This document shows positions 23,881-35,975 of a stretch of 64,000 nucleotides of DNA, in pieces; the stretch's first letter is position 1, and each line of letters opens with the position of its first letter. Made by a program: the position numbers and the translations under genes. The stretch covers positions 39,411,452 to 39,475,451 of the forward strand of contig CM059972.1 of the NCBI GenBank assembly GCA_030490835.1. Direction: 5' to 3'. This stretch comes from Annona cherimola (Eukaryota > Streptophyta > Magnoliopsida > Magnoliales > Annonaceae). The notes beneath the pieces are model-generated. The model saw only the letters and a list, made by a program, of their open reading frames with translations, ran no database searches and was not told the origin of the DNA.

Positions 23881-24040
23881 GCACAGGGTACTATGTCCAC
23901 TTGAAGGGTATAAGCGGGCAGATTGTCCCCCCCTTGGTGTGGCCAAGTCGCTTAAAATAGGCCGAAGGCCGGTGGCGCCCTCTCTGAATTGGGAGTTAAC
24001 ATGGACGGATGGTCGCCTGGCTAGCTTCTATCCTAAGGGA
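23881..24040 (+). other. GC-rich structured LTR module (A 3' LTR)
   Basis: Copy of 11701-11860. It shows TAAGCG...CGCTTA and GGCC-GAA-GGCC inverted repeats. Confidence 0.6.
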
Positions 24041-24221
24041 ATTATGATGATTATGTTCATATTTTACATGGCATTATGCATATGGTACTTTTGATGGGTA
24101 TAAGATTTTATGTTTTCAAGATATACCTTTTGATAAGATATAATGTGCTTTCCAATATGGTTTTAAATGCCAAAATGTCTCCTGAAATGATTTTCCTGTA
24201 AAATGCAAATAACTTGCTTAT

Positions 24222-24235
24222 TGAGTTTTGACTCA
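24222..24235 (+). other. Conserved LTR hairpin, TTTG loop (A 3' LTR)
   Basis: TGAGT-TTTG-ACTCA, as in the 5' LTR. Confidence 0.65.
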
Positions 24236-24659
24236 CGATTTTATTTTCCAAACCCAAAGACAGGTGAAGAACAGGACATGGCGAAGGAGCAAGTACAAGC
24301 TCAAGGAAACAATGGAAAAAAATTTAGAATTTTTATGTTATGAAATCTCATGTGAAATGGTTGTAAGCTATATGAAGCGTTTTATGTTGATGACTATGAT
24401 GTATTTATGCAGTGACATCTGATTAGGCAAGTGTTGAAATATTGCTTGAACATCATGCTGTGTATATGTATTGAATGGTTGGAATTAACTTAGTGACACA
24501 TGAAATGAATATATGAGGAATTGAACTTCTAAGTAATTATAATTAACTGGATAAATATCCTATAAAACCCATCGTGTGACAGGGCAACAATCCTGATCAC
24601 GTTTACCAGTCAATAGTAAGGCTCAGGATGTGACGCTCGGTTTGGGGCGCCACATATAT

Positions 24660-24932
24660 GTGCATATTTATGTAAAGAAAATGATGTTAGTTTAGAGATG
24701 GAAATGAATATTGTATTCCAATGAAAGTGTTTATGGAACAATTTTGGGTTATAACTGTGATATGAGAAAATATTTCATGTTGGATGAATAATGAAAATTT
24801 TTCATGTATTGATGATATATATATAAAAAAACAAATTATGCCGTGTGATCTGGGCAACAATCCTGAGTAACGTTTACCAATCAAAACGATCCCGGAGTAA
24901 GGCTTCTAGGCACCTCGGTTTGGGGCGCCACA
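24660..24932 (+). mobile_element. 5' LTR of B, right portion
   Basis: Continues B's LTR after the second TATAT and ends GGGGCGCCACA. It aligns with 31551-31823 of the 3' LTR. Confidence 0.95.
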
Positions 24933-24937
24933 GAAGT

Positions 24938-24949
24938 TGGTATCAGAGC
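24938..24949 (+). other. Primer binding site of B (initiator Met tRNA)
   Basis: TGGTATCAGAGC six bases after the LTR end. Donor-like ATTG/GTAAAT follows at 24958. Confidence 0.9.
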
Positions 24950-25050
24950 CTGGATTGGTAAATAGGCAGAAAAGGAAAGAAATGATCAAGCTAGAATACA
25001 TGAAATCATGATTATGACTGATTTATTTATCATTGATGATTTATATGTAG

Positions 25051-25131
25051 ATGACAGATAAAGGAAAGACTCCACTAAGTGCAAGGGAACAGGTACATAA
25101 GGCTAAGTCAGCCTATGTACAAAAAGTTTGA
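25051..25131 (+). pseudogene. ORF1 remnant of B (N-terminal stub)
   Basis: An ATG directly after TATATGTAG opens a 26-codon frame (MTDKGKTPLSAREQ...) resembling the MADRGKR-MSAEEL start of ORF1 in A and C. It ends at TGA and the rest of ORF1 is missing before gag, so B has lost it by deletion. The acceptor-like AG before the ATG is kept. The match is short, so homology is probable rather than certain. Confidence 0.5.
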
Positions 25132-25263
25132 CTTATAAATGGTTTGCTGATGACTTATGATAATTTATGTGAATCATGCGATCCTATGACTGTGTTTTTA
25201 TTTGACTAAGTATATCGTGATAAATATTGATGTTATGCTAATAAATATTTTATGAAGTTAAAA

Positions 25264-26433
25264 ATGCCACTTACCAGAGCTAAAGCAAGAGCCAACAAAG
25301 GAAAGACCCCAATGGAAGAATCGGTTGATCAAATAAGGGGCGAAGACAGTAAAAGAACTTATAGGGCTGAATCTGAGGACAATCCTCTAGGACCCGCCCA
25401 CAGCGAGAGGAAAGCCCTAGACCTCAAGCAGAGGTCAATATAGAAGAAAGAATTGCTGCGTACATCGAAAAAGCTATGCAGCAATGGACAACCCAGACTG
25501 CTGGGTTATTGCAAGAAATGAGGAACCAGCAGGCCCCGCCATCAAGAGGAGACGGGAAAAGACCAGGGCCCTCGGCCAATCCCGGCACGTCAAGGGGAGT
25601 AGAGGATAGTCTACTTGAAGCCGACAGAAAGGCTATCAACGCCTTTCTTGCCCAGAGACTGCCCAAGTTTACAGGAGAACCAGACCCCTCATTGTAGAGC
25701 AGTGGATTACGAAAATTAAGAAATTATTCAGAATATCGCCCTGCAATGATCAACAGAAAGTATTGTGTGCTACCTACCTACTGATAGATGATGCTTATGA
25801 ATGGTGGGAAACACTAATGGTAACCATGCCGCATTCGGGGCAAGTTACGTGGAATGAATTTTTGGAAGAATTCAATAAAGAATATCTCCCTGTAGGGTTA
25901 CAAAGCCAAAGGGTGATAGAGTTTGAAAAACTATACCAAGGCAGGGTGATGGTTACAGAATACGCTACAAAGTTCAATGCCTTGGTAAGATATGTTCCAT
26001 GGATCGCCAATGTGCTGAAAAATAAGGCACAAAGGTTCCAGAGGGGATTGATACCCCAGCTAAGAGAGGGGTTAGCCCCATTATTAATAAAGGACTATGC
26101 CTCTAACATTGAGAGGGCTACGACATTGGGATGGAGTCAATGAGGACTCAAGAGCTTAGGCAAGCTCAAAAATAATTCTTTACAGCCTCTAAGGAAGATG
26201 AGGCTAATAAAGGAAAAAGTTGAATCACCGGGAAAAAGATCGGCGACAAGACAAAGAGCACCCCGACTTGCAGAACTTGCCACAAACGCCATTCAGGAGA
26301 ATGTTTACAAGGAATGGGGAAATTCTACAAATGTGGCCAAGCGGGTTATGTGGCCCGGGACTGGGGGACCGACGAAGCCAAGATAATAAAGTGCTTCAAC
26401 TGTGGTCAAGTCGGACACATTTCGCCCAACTGT
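25264..26433 (+). pseudogene. gag: gag of B (broken)
   Basis: Starts MPLTRAKARANKGK at 25264, parallel to MVETRARLRKNKGK in A. The reading moves through three frames: the start, LLEADRKAINAFLAQRLPKF near 25615-25675, then YEWWETLMVTMP and VIEFEKLYQGRVMVTEYATK near 25795-25965. There is a TAG at about 25695. The first zinc knuckle is degenerate (FYKCGQAGYVARDW has lost a Cys, the His and the last Cys), while the second is intact (CFNCGQVGHISPNC, 26392-26433). It cannot produce functional Gag. Confidence 0.88.
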
Positions 26434-27078
26434 CCGAATAAGCCACAAGGAGCACCAGCTCAAGGGAGGCCGGCCCAACAAAAAGTCCCCGCCATCGGCA
26501 ATCGACCCGGTACTGCTGCCAACCCAGTGCGTGTCCAAGCCCTTACCCGAACGAAGTCACAAGAGATGGAGGAAAAAGTGATTACAGGTATGATTTACAT
26601 TTTAGGAAATTTTGCAGTAGCTTTATTTGATTCTGGAGCTACGCATTCATTTATATCATACTAATTCGTAATCACACACGAACTTCGGGTAGAAGAAAAC
26701 AGTAGTACTATACATGTAGAATCCTCAGTATATAGGTTGGCAAGTATAAATCAAATTTGCAAAGCATGTCTTATCAGGATAGGGACAAAAATATTGGAAG
26801 CTGATCTCATCCTATTACCAATGACAGAGTTTGATGTCATACTAGGGATGGATTGGCTAAGTCAATGGGGTGCGACAATTGATTGCAGAAATAAAAAGGT
26901 GCAATTTGAAACACCAAAAGATGAAATAGAGATCAGTAAAATAAGACAACCAGAAAACACAATAAGGATGGCATCAGTTATGAAAGTAGCTAAGCTGATG
27001 CGCCAACAATGTACAGCCTATCTGGTCTCTATAAACACAATAAGAGATGGGGTACCTATGGAACAAATTCCAGTATAA
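26434..27078 (+). pseudogene. pol: Protease region of B
   Basis: Continues in the frame of the second zinc knuckle. The active-site block ALFDSGATHSFI ends at 26661 and is followed at once by a TAA. The frame resumes with MTEFDVILGMDWLSQWGATI (about 26820-26880). The RT frame is different and starts near 27060. It is about as long as A's protease region. Confidence 0.85.
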
Positions 27079-28150
27079 AGGAATTTCCAGATATTTTTCC
27101 AAAGGAGCTATATAATTTACCACCAGAAAGGGAGATGGATATGGAAATAGAAATTATTCCAGGGACAGCCCCAAAATCTAAGGCCCCATATAGGATGGCA
27201 CCAGCCGAATTGGCTGAGTTGAAAGTACAGATTAAAGATTTATTGGATAAAGGGTTTATTAGACCCAGTGCATCACCTTGAGGAGCTCCGGTACTATTTG
27301 TAAGGAAACAAGATAAGAGTTTGAAACTCTATATTGACTACAGAGAATTGAATAAAGTAACGGTAAAAAATAAGTACCCACTCCCAAGAATAGATGATCT
27401 TTTTGATCAATTAAGAGGAGCTTCTACATTTTCAAAAATTGATTTACAGTCAGGTTACCACCAGTTGAAGATATGTCCAAAGGACATCCATAAAACAGCA
27501 TTCAGAACAAGATATGAGCATTACGAATTCTTAGTCATTCCATTTGGACTAATGAATGCCCCAGCTGTGTTTATGAATATGATGAACAGGATTTTTCAAG
27601 AATTTTTGGATCAATTTGTGGTAGTATTCATTGATGATATATTGATTTATTCAAAGACAGAAGAAGAACATGAGAAACATTTGAGGATAGTATTGGAAAT
27701 TCTCCGAATGGAGAAATTATATGCTAAATTCAAGAAATGTGAATTTTGGTTGAAACAGGTAGCCTTTCTCGGCCACATTATATCCGAGAAGGGAGTACAA
27801 GTAGATCCTCAAAAGATTGAGGCAATAACAAAGTGGCCATAACCAACAAATATCACGGAAATAAGAAGTTTCCTAGGGCTAGCTGGTTACTACAGAAGAT
27901 TTGTGGAAGGATTCTCACAATTGTCAGCTCCACTCACAAAGCTGACAAGGAAAGGAGTTAGGTTTGAATGGACACAGGAATGTGAGAATAGCTTCCAAGA
28001 GTTAAAGAAAAGACTGGTAAAAGCGCCAATTCTAACATTGCCTACAGAGAATGAAGGGTTTGTAATCGATAGTGATGCCTCAAAAAAGGGATTAGGATGT
28101 GTATTGATGCAAAATGAAAAAGTTATATCATACGCATCCAGACAACTCAA
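27060..28150 (+). pseudogene. pol: RT and truncated RNase H of B
   Basis: RT motifs in order: [43 protein letters not shown] and [10 protein letters not shown] (FIDD at 27627-27638). The frame is kept except for TGA at about 27282 (a Trp in A) and TAA at about 27841. RNase H begins with [14 protein letters not shown] but ends at YASRQLK/TAA (28152). The remaining RNase H (about 90 residues in A) is deleted, including the [12 protein letters not shown] and YTDHKSL blocks. Confidence 0.9.
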
Positions 28151-29275
28151 GTAAACAGGTTAAGGCTGATCAACAAAGAAGCCCTGGAAAATTACAGTCA
28201 CTCGAAGTTCCAGAATGGAAATGGGATGATATTACTATGGATTTTATTGAACGATTACCAAGAACCCAAAATGAAAATGATGTTATATGGGTAATAGTTG
28301 ATAGATTATCAAAGGTAGCACATTTCCTAGCCATCAAGAAAAATTTTACGGCTGAGCGACTGGCTAAAATTTATTATAAGGAGATAGTGAGACTGCATGG
28401 AGTACCTAAGTCAATAATTTCCGATCGAGATTCCAGTTTTATATCTCGATTTTGGAAAAGTTTACATCAAACCTTAGGTACACAGTTGAAATTCAGCACA
28501 ACATTTTATCCTCAAACTGATGGGCAGACAGAAAGGGTAAATCAAATAGTTGAGGATATGCTGAGGATGTGCACAGTAGAATTTGGAGGATCATGGGATG
28601 AATATTTAGCTATGGCAGAATTTTCTTATAACAACAGTTATCAAACAAGTATTCAAATGGCCCCATTTGAAGCTTTATATGAACGGAAATGCAGAACTCC
28701 TCTAAACTGGAATGAAGTGGGAGAAAGAAAGTTGGCTCCAGACCTCTAAAAAAGAATGGTGGAAAAATTCCAAATGATTCGCCAGTGTATACTCACAGCC
28801 CAGAGCAGGCAAAAGAGTTACACCGATTACAAAATAAGAGATTTGAATATCCAAGTTGGGGATCACGTATTTATCAAAGTAACACCATTCAAAGGAGTTA
28901 CCCGGTTTGGAAAGAGGGGAAAACTAAACCCAAGATATGTCGGGCCCTTTGAAGTTCTGGAAAAGATAGGCAATCTAGCCTATAGAATAGCTCTGCCACT
29001 AGCCCTCAGTGCCATCCACAATGTATTTTACATCTCCATGCTCAGGAAATATGTTTCCGATCCTACCCACGTGTTGATAGCAGAGAATTTGCCAATCCAA
29101 GAACACTTGAACTATGAGGAAAGACCAATCAAAATATTGGATTTCAAGATCAAGAAGCTTTGGAACAGAGAGATTGAGTATGTAAAGGTTCAATGGAATC
29201 GATATTCAGAATCGAAAGGAAATATCCTCAATGTTCAAAGAAAAATAGGTTTCGGGACGAAACCTATTGTAAGGG
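28151..29275 (+). pseudogene. pol: Integrase of B, zinc domain missing and chromodomain damaged
   Basis: Begins at QVKADQQRSPGKLQSLEVPE, corresponding to about 19228 of A. Roughly 0.68 kb of A-equivalent sequence is therefore missing at the 28150 junction, including the HHCC zinc domain. The DDE core is otherwise readable: WVIVDRLSKVAHFL, SIISDRDSSFISRFW and YPQTDGQTERVNQIVEDML. After a stop at 28747 it resumes with KRGKLNPRYVGPFEVLEK. The chromodomain starts (KVQWNRYSES) but lacks the EATWE part through a small deletion near 29215. Confidence 0.88.
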
Positions 29276-29283
29276 GGGAGGAT
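29270..29283 (+). other. Polypurine tract of B
   Basis: TAAGGGGGGAGGAT just before the 3' LTR; nearly identical to that of A. Confidence 0.85.
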
Positions 29284-30105
29284 TGTGGAACCCTGACCGT
29301 ATACGCGTCATTTCGACATTGTAACCCTAGATTCTTTTGTAATTATTTTTATAATAAATGAAAATTCATGAATTATATTGATGGATATGTGTATTGGAGA
29401 TTGAAATAATGCAATTAGGAATTTAACCCGGTGAATAGTACCCGTGAATACCCGTGATTAAGAGTTAATCACTTGGATTAACCTAATCACAAAAAGACAA
29501 AATAGAGATTTAATCACTACAAGACGAAATAGCAATTATTTTTGGATATTTTAATCAAATTTTGGATTTTATTGGAAAAATAAAGAAAAATTCATAAGTT
29601 GCAATCCGGGCATCGGATTTCGATGAAAATTTTTATGGATGGTTAAAAATTCATGATGAACATGATGGATGGTTTAAGATGTGATGAAAATCAAAAATTA
29701 AAGGGCAAGATGGAGCGTCAAATGGAGATAAAAAAAAGTAATCTAACTTTTCATTAATTATGCATTTGACTTTTATTTAAAATAAATAATAAAAAATAAA
29801 AAAATTAAATGAAAGCAAATAAAAATGGCAGGGATGTACAGGCTAGGATGGGAGAGTTTGACCAATAATCCATGGCTCAAAATCAACATGATCATTAACC
29901 AACGGTTAGGATTGATTTAGCCTAAATTAATTAATTTTAAAAATAAAAAAAATAAAAAACAGGGATTAATAGGGTGGCTGGAGCAGGCATAGGGTGGGTA
30001 TCTCTTGGCCCAAATAATTTTTTAAAATTAAAAAGAAATACCAATTTATAATTAAATACCTCAAAGCTAGGGGAGTAAATTCTAAATTCTTAAAAAATCC
30101 AACCC

Positions 30106-30114
30106 TATAAATAG
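30106..30114 (+). promoter_or_regulatory. TATA box of B 3' LTR
   Basis: TATAAATAG with GGACGTCC 12 bp downstream (30126-30133), as in the 5' LTR. Confidence 0.65.
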
Positions 30115-30965
30115 GGCAGCAGGGTGGACGTCCAAGGGCATGAAATCCCAGATCCATTTGAGCCATTCCAAGTTCCCAAACCGTCTCCCACGTCCAAGGA
30201 AAGAAAGAAGTAAGTTAGAAAGAGAAAGTGTGAGAAAAAGAGGCGTATCTCCACTTCGGGTAAGTGATTTCTACCTAAATTTTTTTTGGATGTTAAGAAG
30301 GGTTAAACCATACTTAGATAATACCTAAGCATGAGAAAATAAGTATAGATATAATGCTTAAATGAAATTATACCAAAACATCAAAATTTGGAGCGAAGAT
30401 AGGGTATTCGGGAAGATAGCATATGATATGTGAAAATAATGCTCCAAAATTGATAAATAATAATTTGGGATGTATGATTATGATAAATATGATGTTGAAA
30501 TGATGATATATTAATTTCATAATTTTTGAAATTAAGGATTATGCTTAAGTGAATTTATGTTGATTTTTAGTATATGGAGAAAATGATTTTTTTCGCCAAA
30601 CAAATGATGATAAATTCAAAATGTATGAAATGTTCTATGATATACTAGGCATAATCTATGTCGTGGTATTTTTTATTTTTGGAAAAAATATCAATTTTTG
30701 GAAACCATGAACGGTAACCACGTCTCTACGAACAGTAACCTCAGATGAACAGTAATTTGCTACAGTATATGCGACAGTAATTTGCTACAGTAAATAGCGT
30801 GATTTTGGAGAAAATTTGAGATTAATATTTAAATATAAGGATGAAAATTTTGAGGAACCTATGGATAAAAATATCCATATAAAGAAATAATGCCCAAATA
30901 TTATAGAACATGCATGTGAAGCAGCTTGAATAGAAGAAATAAAATTATCCTTTTTCCTTGAATAG

Positions 30966-31004
30966 GAAAAGGAAAAGAGAAGGTCGAAGACACCCACTGA
31001 GAAG
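30966..31004 (+). other. Exon-like module, 39 nt (B 3' LTR)
   Basis: ATAG before and GTAAGCAAG after. Two substitutions from the 5' LTR copy. Confidence 0.6.
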
Positions 31005-31828
31005 GTAAGCAAGTTATATCTTTTTGCAAATTATTTTCAAAAATGCTTCAAATTGTTTGTAAATTCCTTTATGAAATTTATTTAAGGTTGGCCATACCTA
31101 TAACTGCTTTACATGAACTGAAGTTCGTTTGTTAAATTGTTTATTGAATGCTTTTTATGAAATTATTTATGATTTACAAATATCATGCCGGCATGTGTAT
31201 GTAAATGAGCATGTGCACGAGGAATAGGCCTTAGTTGAGGTAGTAAGCGGACCGGATGTCCCCCTCACTATCGTCAAGTGCTTATATAGGCCTAGGACGG
31301 CGGCGACCTCCCTGAGATGGGAGCATGTACGGGATGGGCGCCTAGCTAGCATCGCATCCAAAGGAATGTCATGAATGTTATGTATGCATTGCATTTGTAT
31401 TTTATGAAATGCATAAAAAATGTTTGAAAAATTATGTATGGCTTGCTTACTAAGTATTATTACTCACCCATGATTTTTCAACAACAGACAGGAAATGATG
31501 ATGAAGGCAGCATGCCAAGTGTTATGTAGTTTTGATATCAATGTTGTATATGTGCATATTTATGTAAAGACAATGATGTTAATTTGGAGATGGAAATGAA
31601 TATTTTATTCCAATGAAAGTGTTTATGGAACAGTTTTGGGTTATAACTATGATATGAGAAAATATTTAATGTTGGATAAATAATGAAAATTTTCCATGTA
31701 TTGATGATATATATATATATATAAATTTCTGCTATGTGATTAGGACAACAATCCTGAGTCACGTTTACCAATCAAAACGATCCCGGAGTAAGGCTTCTAG
31801 ACACCTCTGTTCGGGGTGCCACATGATG

Positions 31829-32218
31829 GTAGATTGATCGAGCCAACAATATCAAAATCTCAATAGCACAAAGGCCATGAAATAAGCGTCTATAATAACT
31901 TTGCGACAAGAACATGATAAATATCACTACGTATTTGACAGGCTTCGTAGGTTTTTGCAAACTTGATCGAATCTTGGACTATTATAAGCTAGTACTAACT
32001 AAACATCTAGAGGTGTTACTTTGATTGGTATCGCTACATTCATTGAAATGTGTTTCGTAGAAGACTTGATAAATTTGGTTCTCATTGATCGAACTAAGCC
32101 AAAGTCCAAAATGATCCAGCATAACTCGCTTTGAAACATAGTGTATTACAAAACAGTCTTTTGAGTGCTTGTTTTGCATTAAGATCTTTTAGCAGAATAC
32201 CATATTTTGAGGTAGTTA
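31829..32218 (-). pseudogene. Tat-type integrase, upstream half (split by B)
   Basis: Minus-strand reading across one copy of TGATG joins the segment at 6230 in frame: FDIVGSINLPSS here, then RGHLYILATMDYFSK beyond B. FDIVG carries the first catalytic Asp. Further upstream, around 31920-31960, KTYEACQIRSDIYHV resembles the C-terminal part of the integrase zinc domain. Beyond about 32000 the reading is too degenerate to follow. This proves that B landed inside an existing retroelement. Confidence 0.75.
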
Positions 32219-33466
32219 ATGATGAGTAGGGGTGTTAACGGATCGGGTTGAAAAAGTTGGAGCTTAATCCTAATTCTAACCCATTTAAAATATCTCAATC
32301 TTAATTTATTTATTAACCCATTTAAAATATCTCAACCCTAATTTATTTATTAACCCATTTTAAAAACCTCAACCTAACCCATTTACAACCCATTTAATAA
32401 ACAGGTTAGGGGGTTGTTGTGGCGCCCCAAACCCGAGCGTCACATCCTGAGCCTTACCTCGGGATCGTTATTGATTGGTAAACGTGATCAGGATTATTGC
32501 CCTGTCACTCGGTGGGTTTTAATGGATATTTATTCAATTAGATATGTTTCTTTAGGTACTTATTTCCTTCTATTTTTCATCTCATGCATATTTAGGTCAT
32601 TTCCACCCAATAATTTCATAACTAATCATGATATTCACGATATATTTCAAACTTTCTCATAAATCAAATGTTACAACATGTATCATCCATAAATGTCAAC
32701 ACAGAAACAAAATCATTTTACAACCATCTAACATAATTTTTTCCACAATCAAGAACTTATAATGTTTTTCATTTCTTTAATGGTCGACTCGTGCTCCTTT
32801 GCCAGGTCTCTTCTTTCACCTGTCTATGGGTTTGGAAAACGAAAACGTGAGTCGAAACTCAATAAGCAAGCTGTATATTTTTCAGGCAATTCATTTTGCA
32901 GGCAATATTTTTCATTCAAAATATCTTGGAAAGCAATTTATACCTTTTGGAAAGGTATATCATGAAAACATAGTCCTTGTACCTATCACAGGTACGACAT
33001 GCATAATGTAATGTAAAACCGTGAAACATGTCCTTCATAGGATGAAAGCTAGCTAGGCGACCATCCGTCCTTGTCTTCTCCCATCTCAGGGAGGGCGCCG
33101 TTGGCCTTTGGCCTATCTTAGTGACTTGGCCACACCAAAAGGGGACAACCGATCCGCTTATACCTTTCAGGTGAACCTAGTACTTTGTGCACATGAAACT
33201 TTTATAAAAACCATCTTTAACATGCTAGCATGATTTTTCATTCAGAAATTTAATAAAATATTATTTTTCATAACATTTATCAAAGAAATTTCGCAAGATC
33301 ATATTGTAAACAAAAGAATCATTTCAATACATATTTAACTATAGAATGGCCATCCTTAAATAGTTTAGAAATAATTTCCATAATCACATTAAAATAGTTA
33401 GAGCAAAAGTTGCATTTATCTAAAACAATTTAGAAAATAAAATTATCTAAAAATTTGCTTGCTTAC

Positions 33467-33511
33467 CTGTCTCACGTTAGCTTTCTGAATCTGCCTTTTC
33501 TTTGCCCTTGC
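33467..33511 (-). other. Exon-like module, 45 nt (LTR1)
   Basis: Minus strand: acceptor-like TTCTCATGTAG, 45 nt, then GTAAGCAAGC. The first intron would be 1343 nt (33512-34854). Confidence 0.65.
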
Positions 33512-35975
33512 CTACATGAGAATGATATAACATTCATATATTTCTTTTGCTTGCATTCAACTTAGTTTTCCAACCCATTTTCATTAATATACATGATCTA
33601 TTTGAATTTTCAAGTCAAAATGCACATATAGCACATACTTGTGCATTACATCGGCCATTACACAACATGTTCAATCCCATAAGTAGGGTAATCATTCAAT
33701 CACTTAATAATCATTCAATAATCATCATTTAAAGGTTCATTACCTTTCATACACCATATTTCATTTATTTTCCAAAAATTTATACGTCGGTGCTCATTTT
33801 AAGCACTCGTTGTTGCCTTAAGCCTCATAAATTAACTCCAAAATTTGAGATTATCCTTATGTATCTAAACAGAAATATAATCATTTAATTTATCACATTT
33901 TCATGCATTTTTCCATTTAAATCAATTTACATAAGTCATTTACCACTTATTCATGTCCATCCTTCCACATATACCCATTTCACAACACATATATGATGCA
34001 TTTCATAAAATTTTCCAAATCAGAAACTTAGTCCCTAATTTACCATGATTAACATCCTTAATTAACACTTTATTTAGGGTATTTTTATAGAATTTTAATC
34101 CACTAATCATAGGATTCCAAAACAGCAACTTTGGAACCCGTTTTTCACACTTTCAACGTACCTTTCCGTACTTAAAACAAAATAGATTTATAATCCCTAA
34201 TTTTCAGAAGCTAATTCAACTTTTCCTAACCCAAATTCAGGGCATTAACACATATTTAACATCCATAATTTAATCCCTTTCAAAAAAGCAACTTCCATGT
34301 ACATGTTGGGTATCCTTTTCACCCCATTTCGAATGTTCCTACACATGCCCTAAAATTCCAGTTTTGAGGCAAACTTAATCAATACATTTTAGATATTCAA
34401 AGTACCTTATATTTAGATTAATTTACCCTCTAAATCATCCATAATTTATTTAGGCAAACTTATGCAACATATATATCACAACATCATGGAAATCGGGTCA
34501 TATACGTAGCCTTGAATTCCATTCTTTCTAAAATTCATAACTTAGGCTTAAATCAAAATTTTTATTTTACTAAAGCCTGATTCATAGCCTAATCATGACA
34601 TTAATTCAAAACAGCAACTTAATACATGCATTTGGGATATTTCAAGATAGGTTTTCAACCTATATTCCACTCTAATTTCCATTTCAACTTCTTAAATCAT
34701 CAAGATTAATCAATACTAGCTAATACTCATTTAATATTCAAATAAATGATATTATAAATCACCATTCAAGGATCCTTTATGAATCATATTCATATCCAAA
34801 AGCTTGGGGTAGAAAACTTAGAATGAAAGGGTCTAACACATCATATATACTTACTTGGTTGTTGCAAACTTTGACCCTAATCAAATCAAGTTTAATTTTC
34901 CCTTCTTTCTTCCTTTCTTTCTTCTCCCTTTTCTTTCCTCCTTGCTGGGGTTTCTTTGGGCTTGCAAGGCTGCTGGATTTTAGGGGTGTTTGGCTCCTTG
35001 AAAATTTTCTCTAACTCCTCATACATGTGATCGTCCACCCCTTTTTATAAGCAGGAATTTTTCCAGCTTTGTGGGCCCCATTTTGGACATTATTTGAGGG
35101 TATGTTAATGCACATTTATCCCTTGTTGTTCTGTCCAATTTGTGGCAAAAAAAATTACATTTTAGACAGATTTTTAAATGGCAAAATCTGCTCAAAATCC
35201 ATCTCACCTAGCTGTTCACTTGAGCACGTCCCTATGCTGCTTCCCTTTTCAATTTTTTCCACACCTTTGCAGCTTTAAATTAATATGTATTTACTTACCC
35301 CATCCATTATCTTATTTATATATTCATTTAGCATCAAAAAATCACAAAAAATCAAGCAAACATCGCCACTTGGACGTCCCATATGCATGCTCCCTTGCTA
35401 TCTACTATTTGCTCCATCAATGAGCTATTAATCATGTCAATTTTTTTCTGGATTTTTCCACATGATTTGATGACCATTTATGTACCCTTTCATGCTAGTT
35501 ACTTAGGTATATATCATATATAAAAAATGTGCAAAAGTCCAAGTGATGGGCTGGTTTGGACGTCCCATGCATGACACCACTTCTATGCTATTTTGAGCTC
35601 CTTCTTAGCTTATTAATTGCAGAAAATATTCCATGTATTTTCCACACATATTAATGCACAAAATACCCTGCATTTTACCTATATTTGACACATATTTGGG
35701 GCCATTAAAAATGCATTTAATCCATGCATTATTTTCCTTAAATGCATGGTACTTTGTGATGCAAAAGTCAAATGTGTACACCTTTTTCTATTCAAGCATT
35801 TTTCCATCATAATTTGCTTAATCTAAACCTTCAAAAATGTTAATCTCATGATTTTATATAACCGTTTCAAATTTCATCTCAATTTGACTTTTCTAACTAA
35901 GTTATAGCCACTTGAAGTTAAGGGTTGAATTTTGAATATAAACAATTAATTATCACACTAATTTCACCAGAATTT

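Larger units (their letters stand above)
8494..24654 (+). mobile_element. Gypsy element A (Tekay/Del-like chromovirus) nested in B
   Basis: Flanked by TATAT at 8489-8493 and 24655-24659. LTRs are 8494-12489 and 20385-24654, PBS 12495-12506, PPT 20372-20384. The internal region carries an extra ORF upstream of gag, then gag, protease, RT, RNase H, integrase and a C-terminal chromodomain, all disrupted. A solo copia LTR and a MITE inserted later. By eye the first ~190 bp of its two LTRs differ at about nine positions, so it is not recent. Confidence 0.95.
20385..24654 (+). mobile_element. 3' LTR of A
   Basis: 4270 bp, collinear with 8494-12489. The excess is mostly the 292-bp MITE. It has donor-like GTAAGT at 21925 and a (TA)n stretch absent from the 5' LTR. 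Confidence 0.95.
6231..31823 (+). mobile_element. Gypsy element B (Tekay/Del-like chromovirus) with A nested in its 5' LTR
   Basis: Bounded by TGATG at 6226-6230 and 31824-31828, a perfect 5-bp target duplication. Parts: 5' LTR 6231-8493 plus 24660-24932, PBS 24938, gag-pol remnants 25264-29215, PPT 29270-29283, 3' LTR 29284-31823. Without element A it would be about 9.4 kb. It lands in the Tat-type integrase, whose reading resumes across the duplication. Frameshifts, stops and an RNase H/integrase deletion make it non-autonomous. Confidence 0.95.
29284..31823 (+). mobile_element. 3' LTR of B
   Basis: 2540 bp, from TGTGGAACCC to GGGGTGCCACA, uninterrupted. It preserves the empty target site used by A in the other LTR. 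TATA at 30106, donor-like GTAAGT at 30260, GC-rich module at 31235-31360. Confidence 0.95.
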
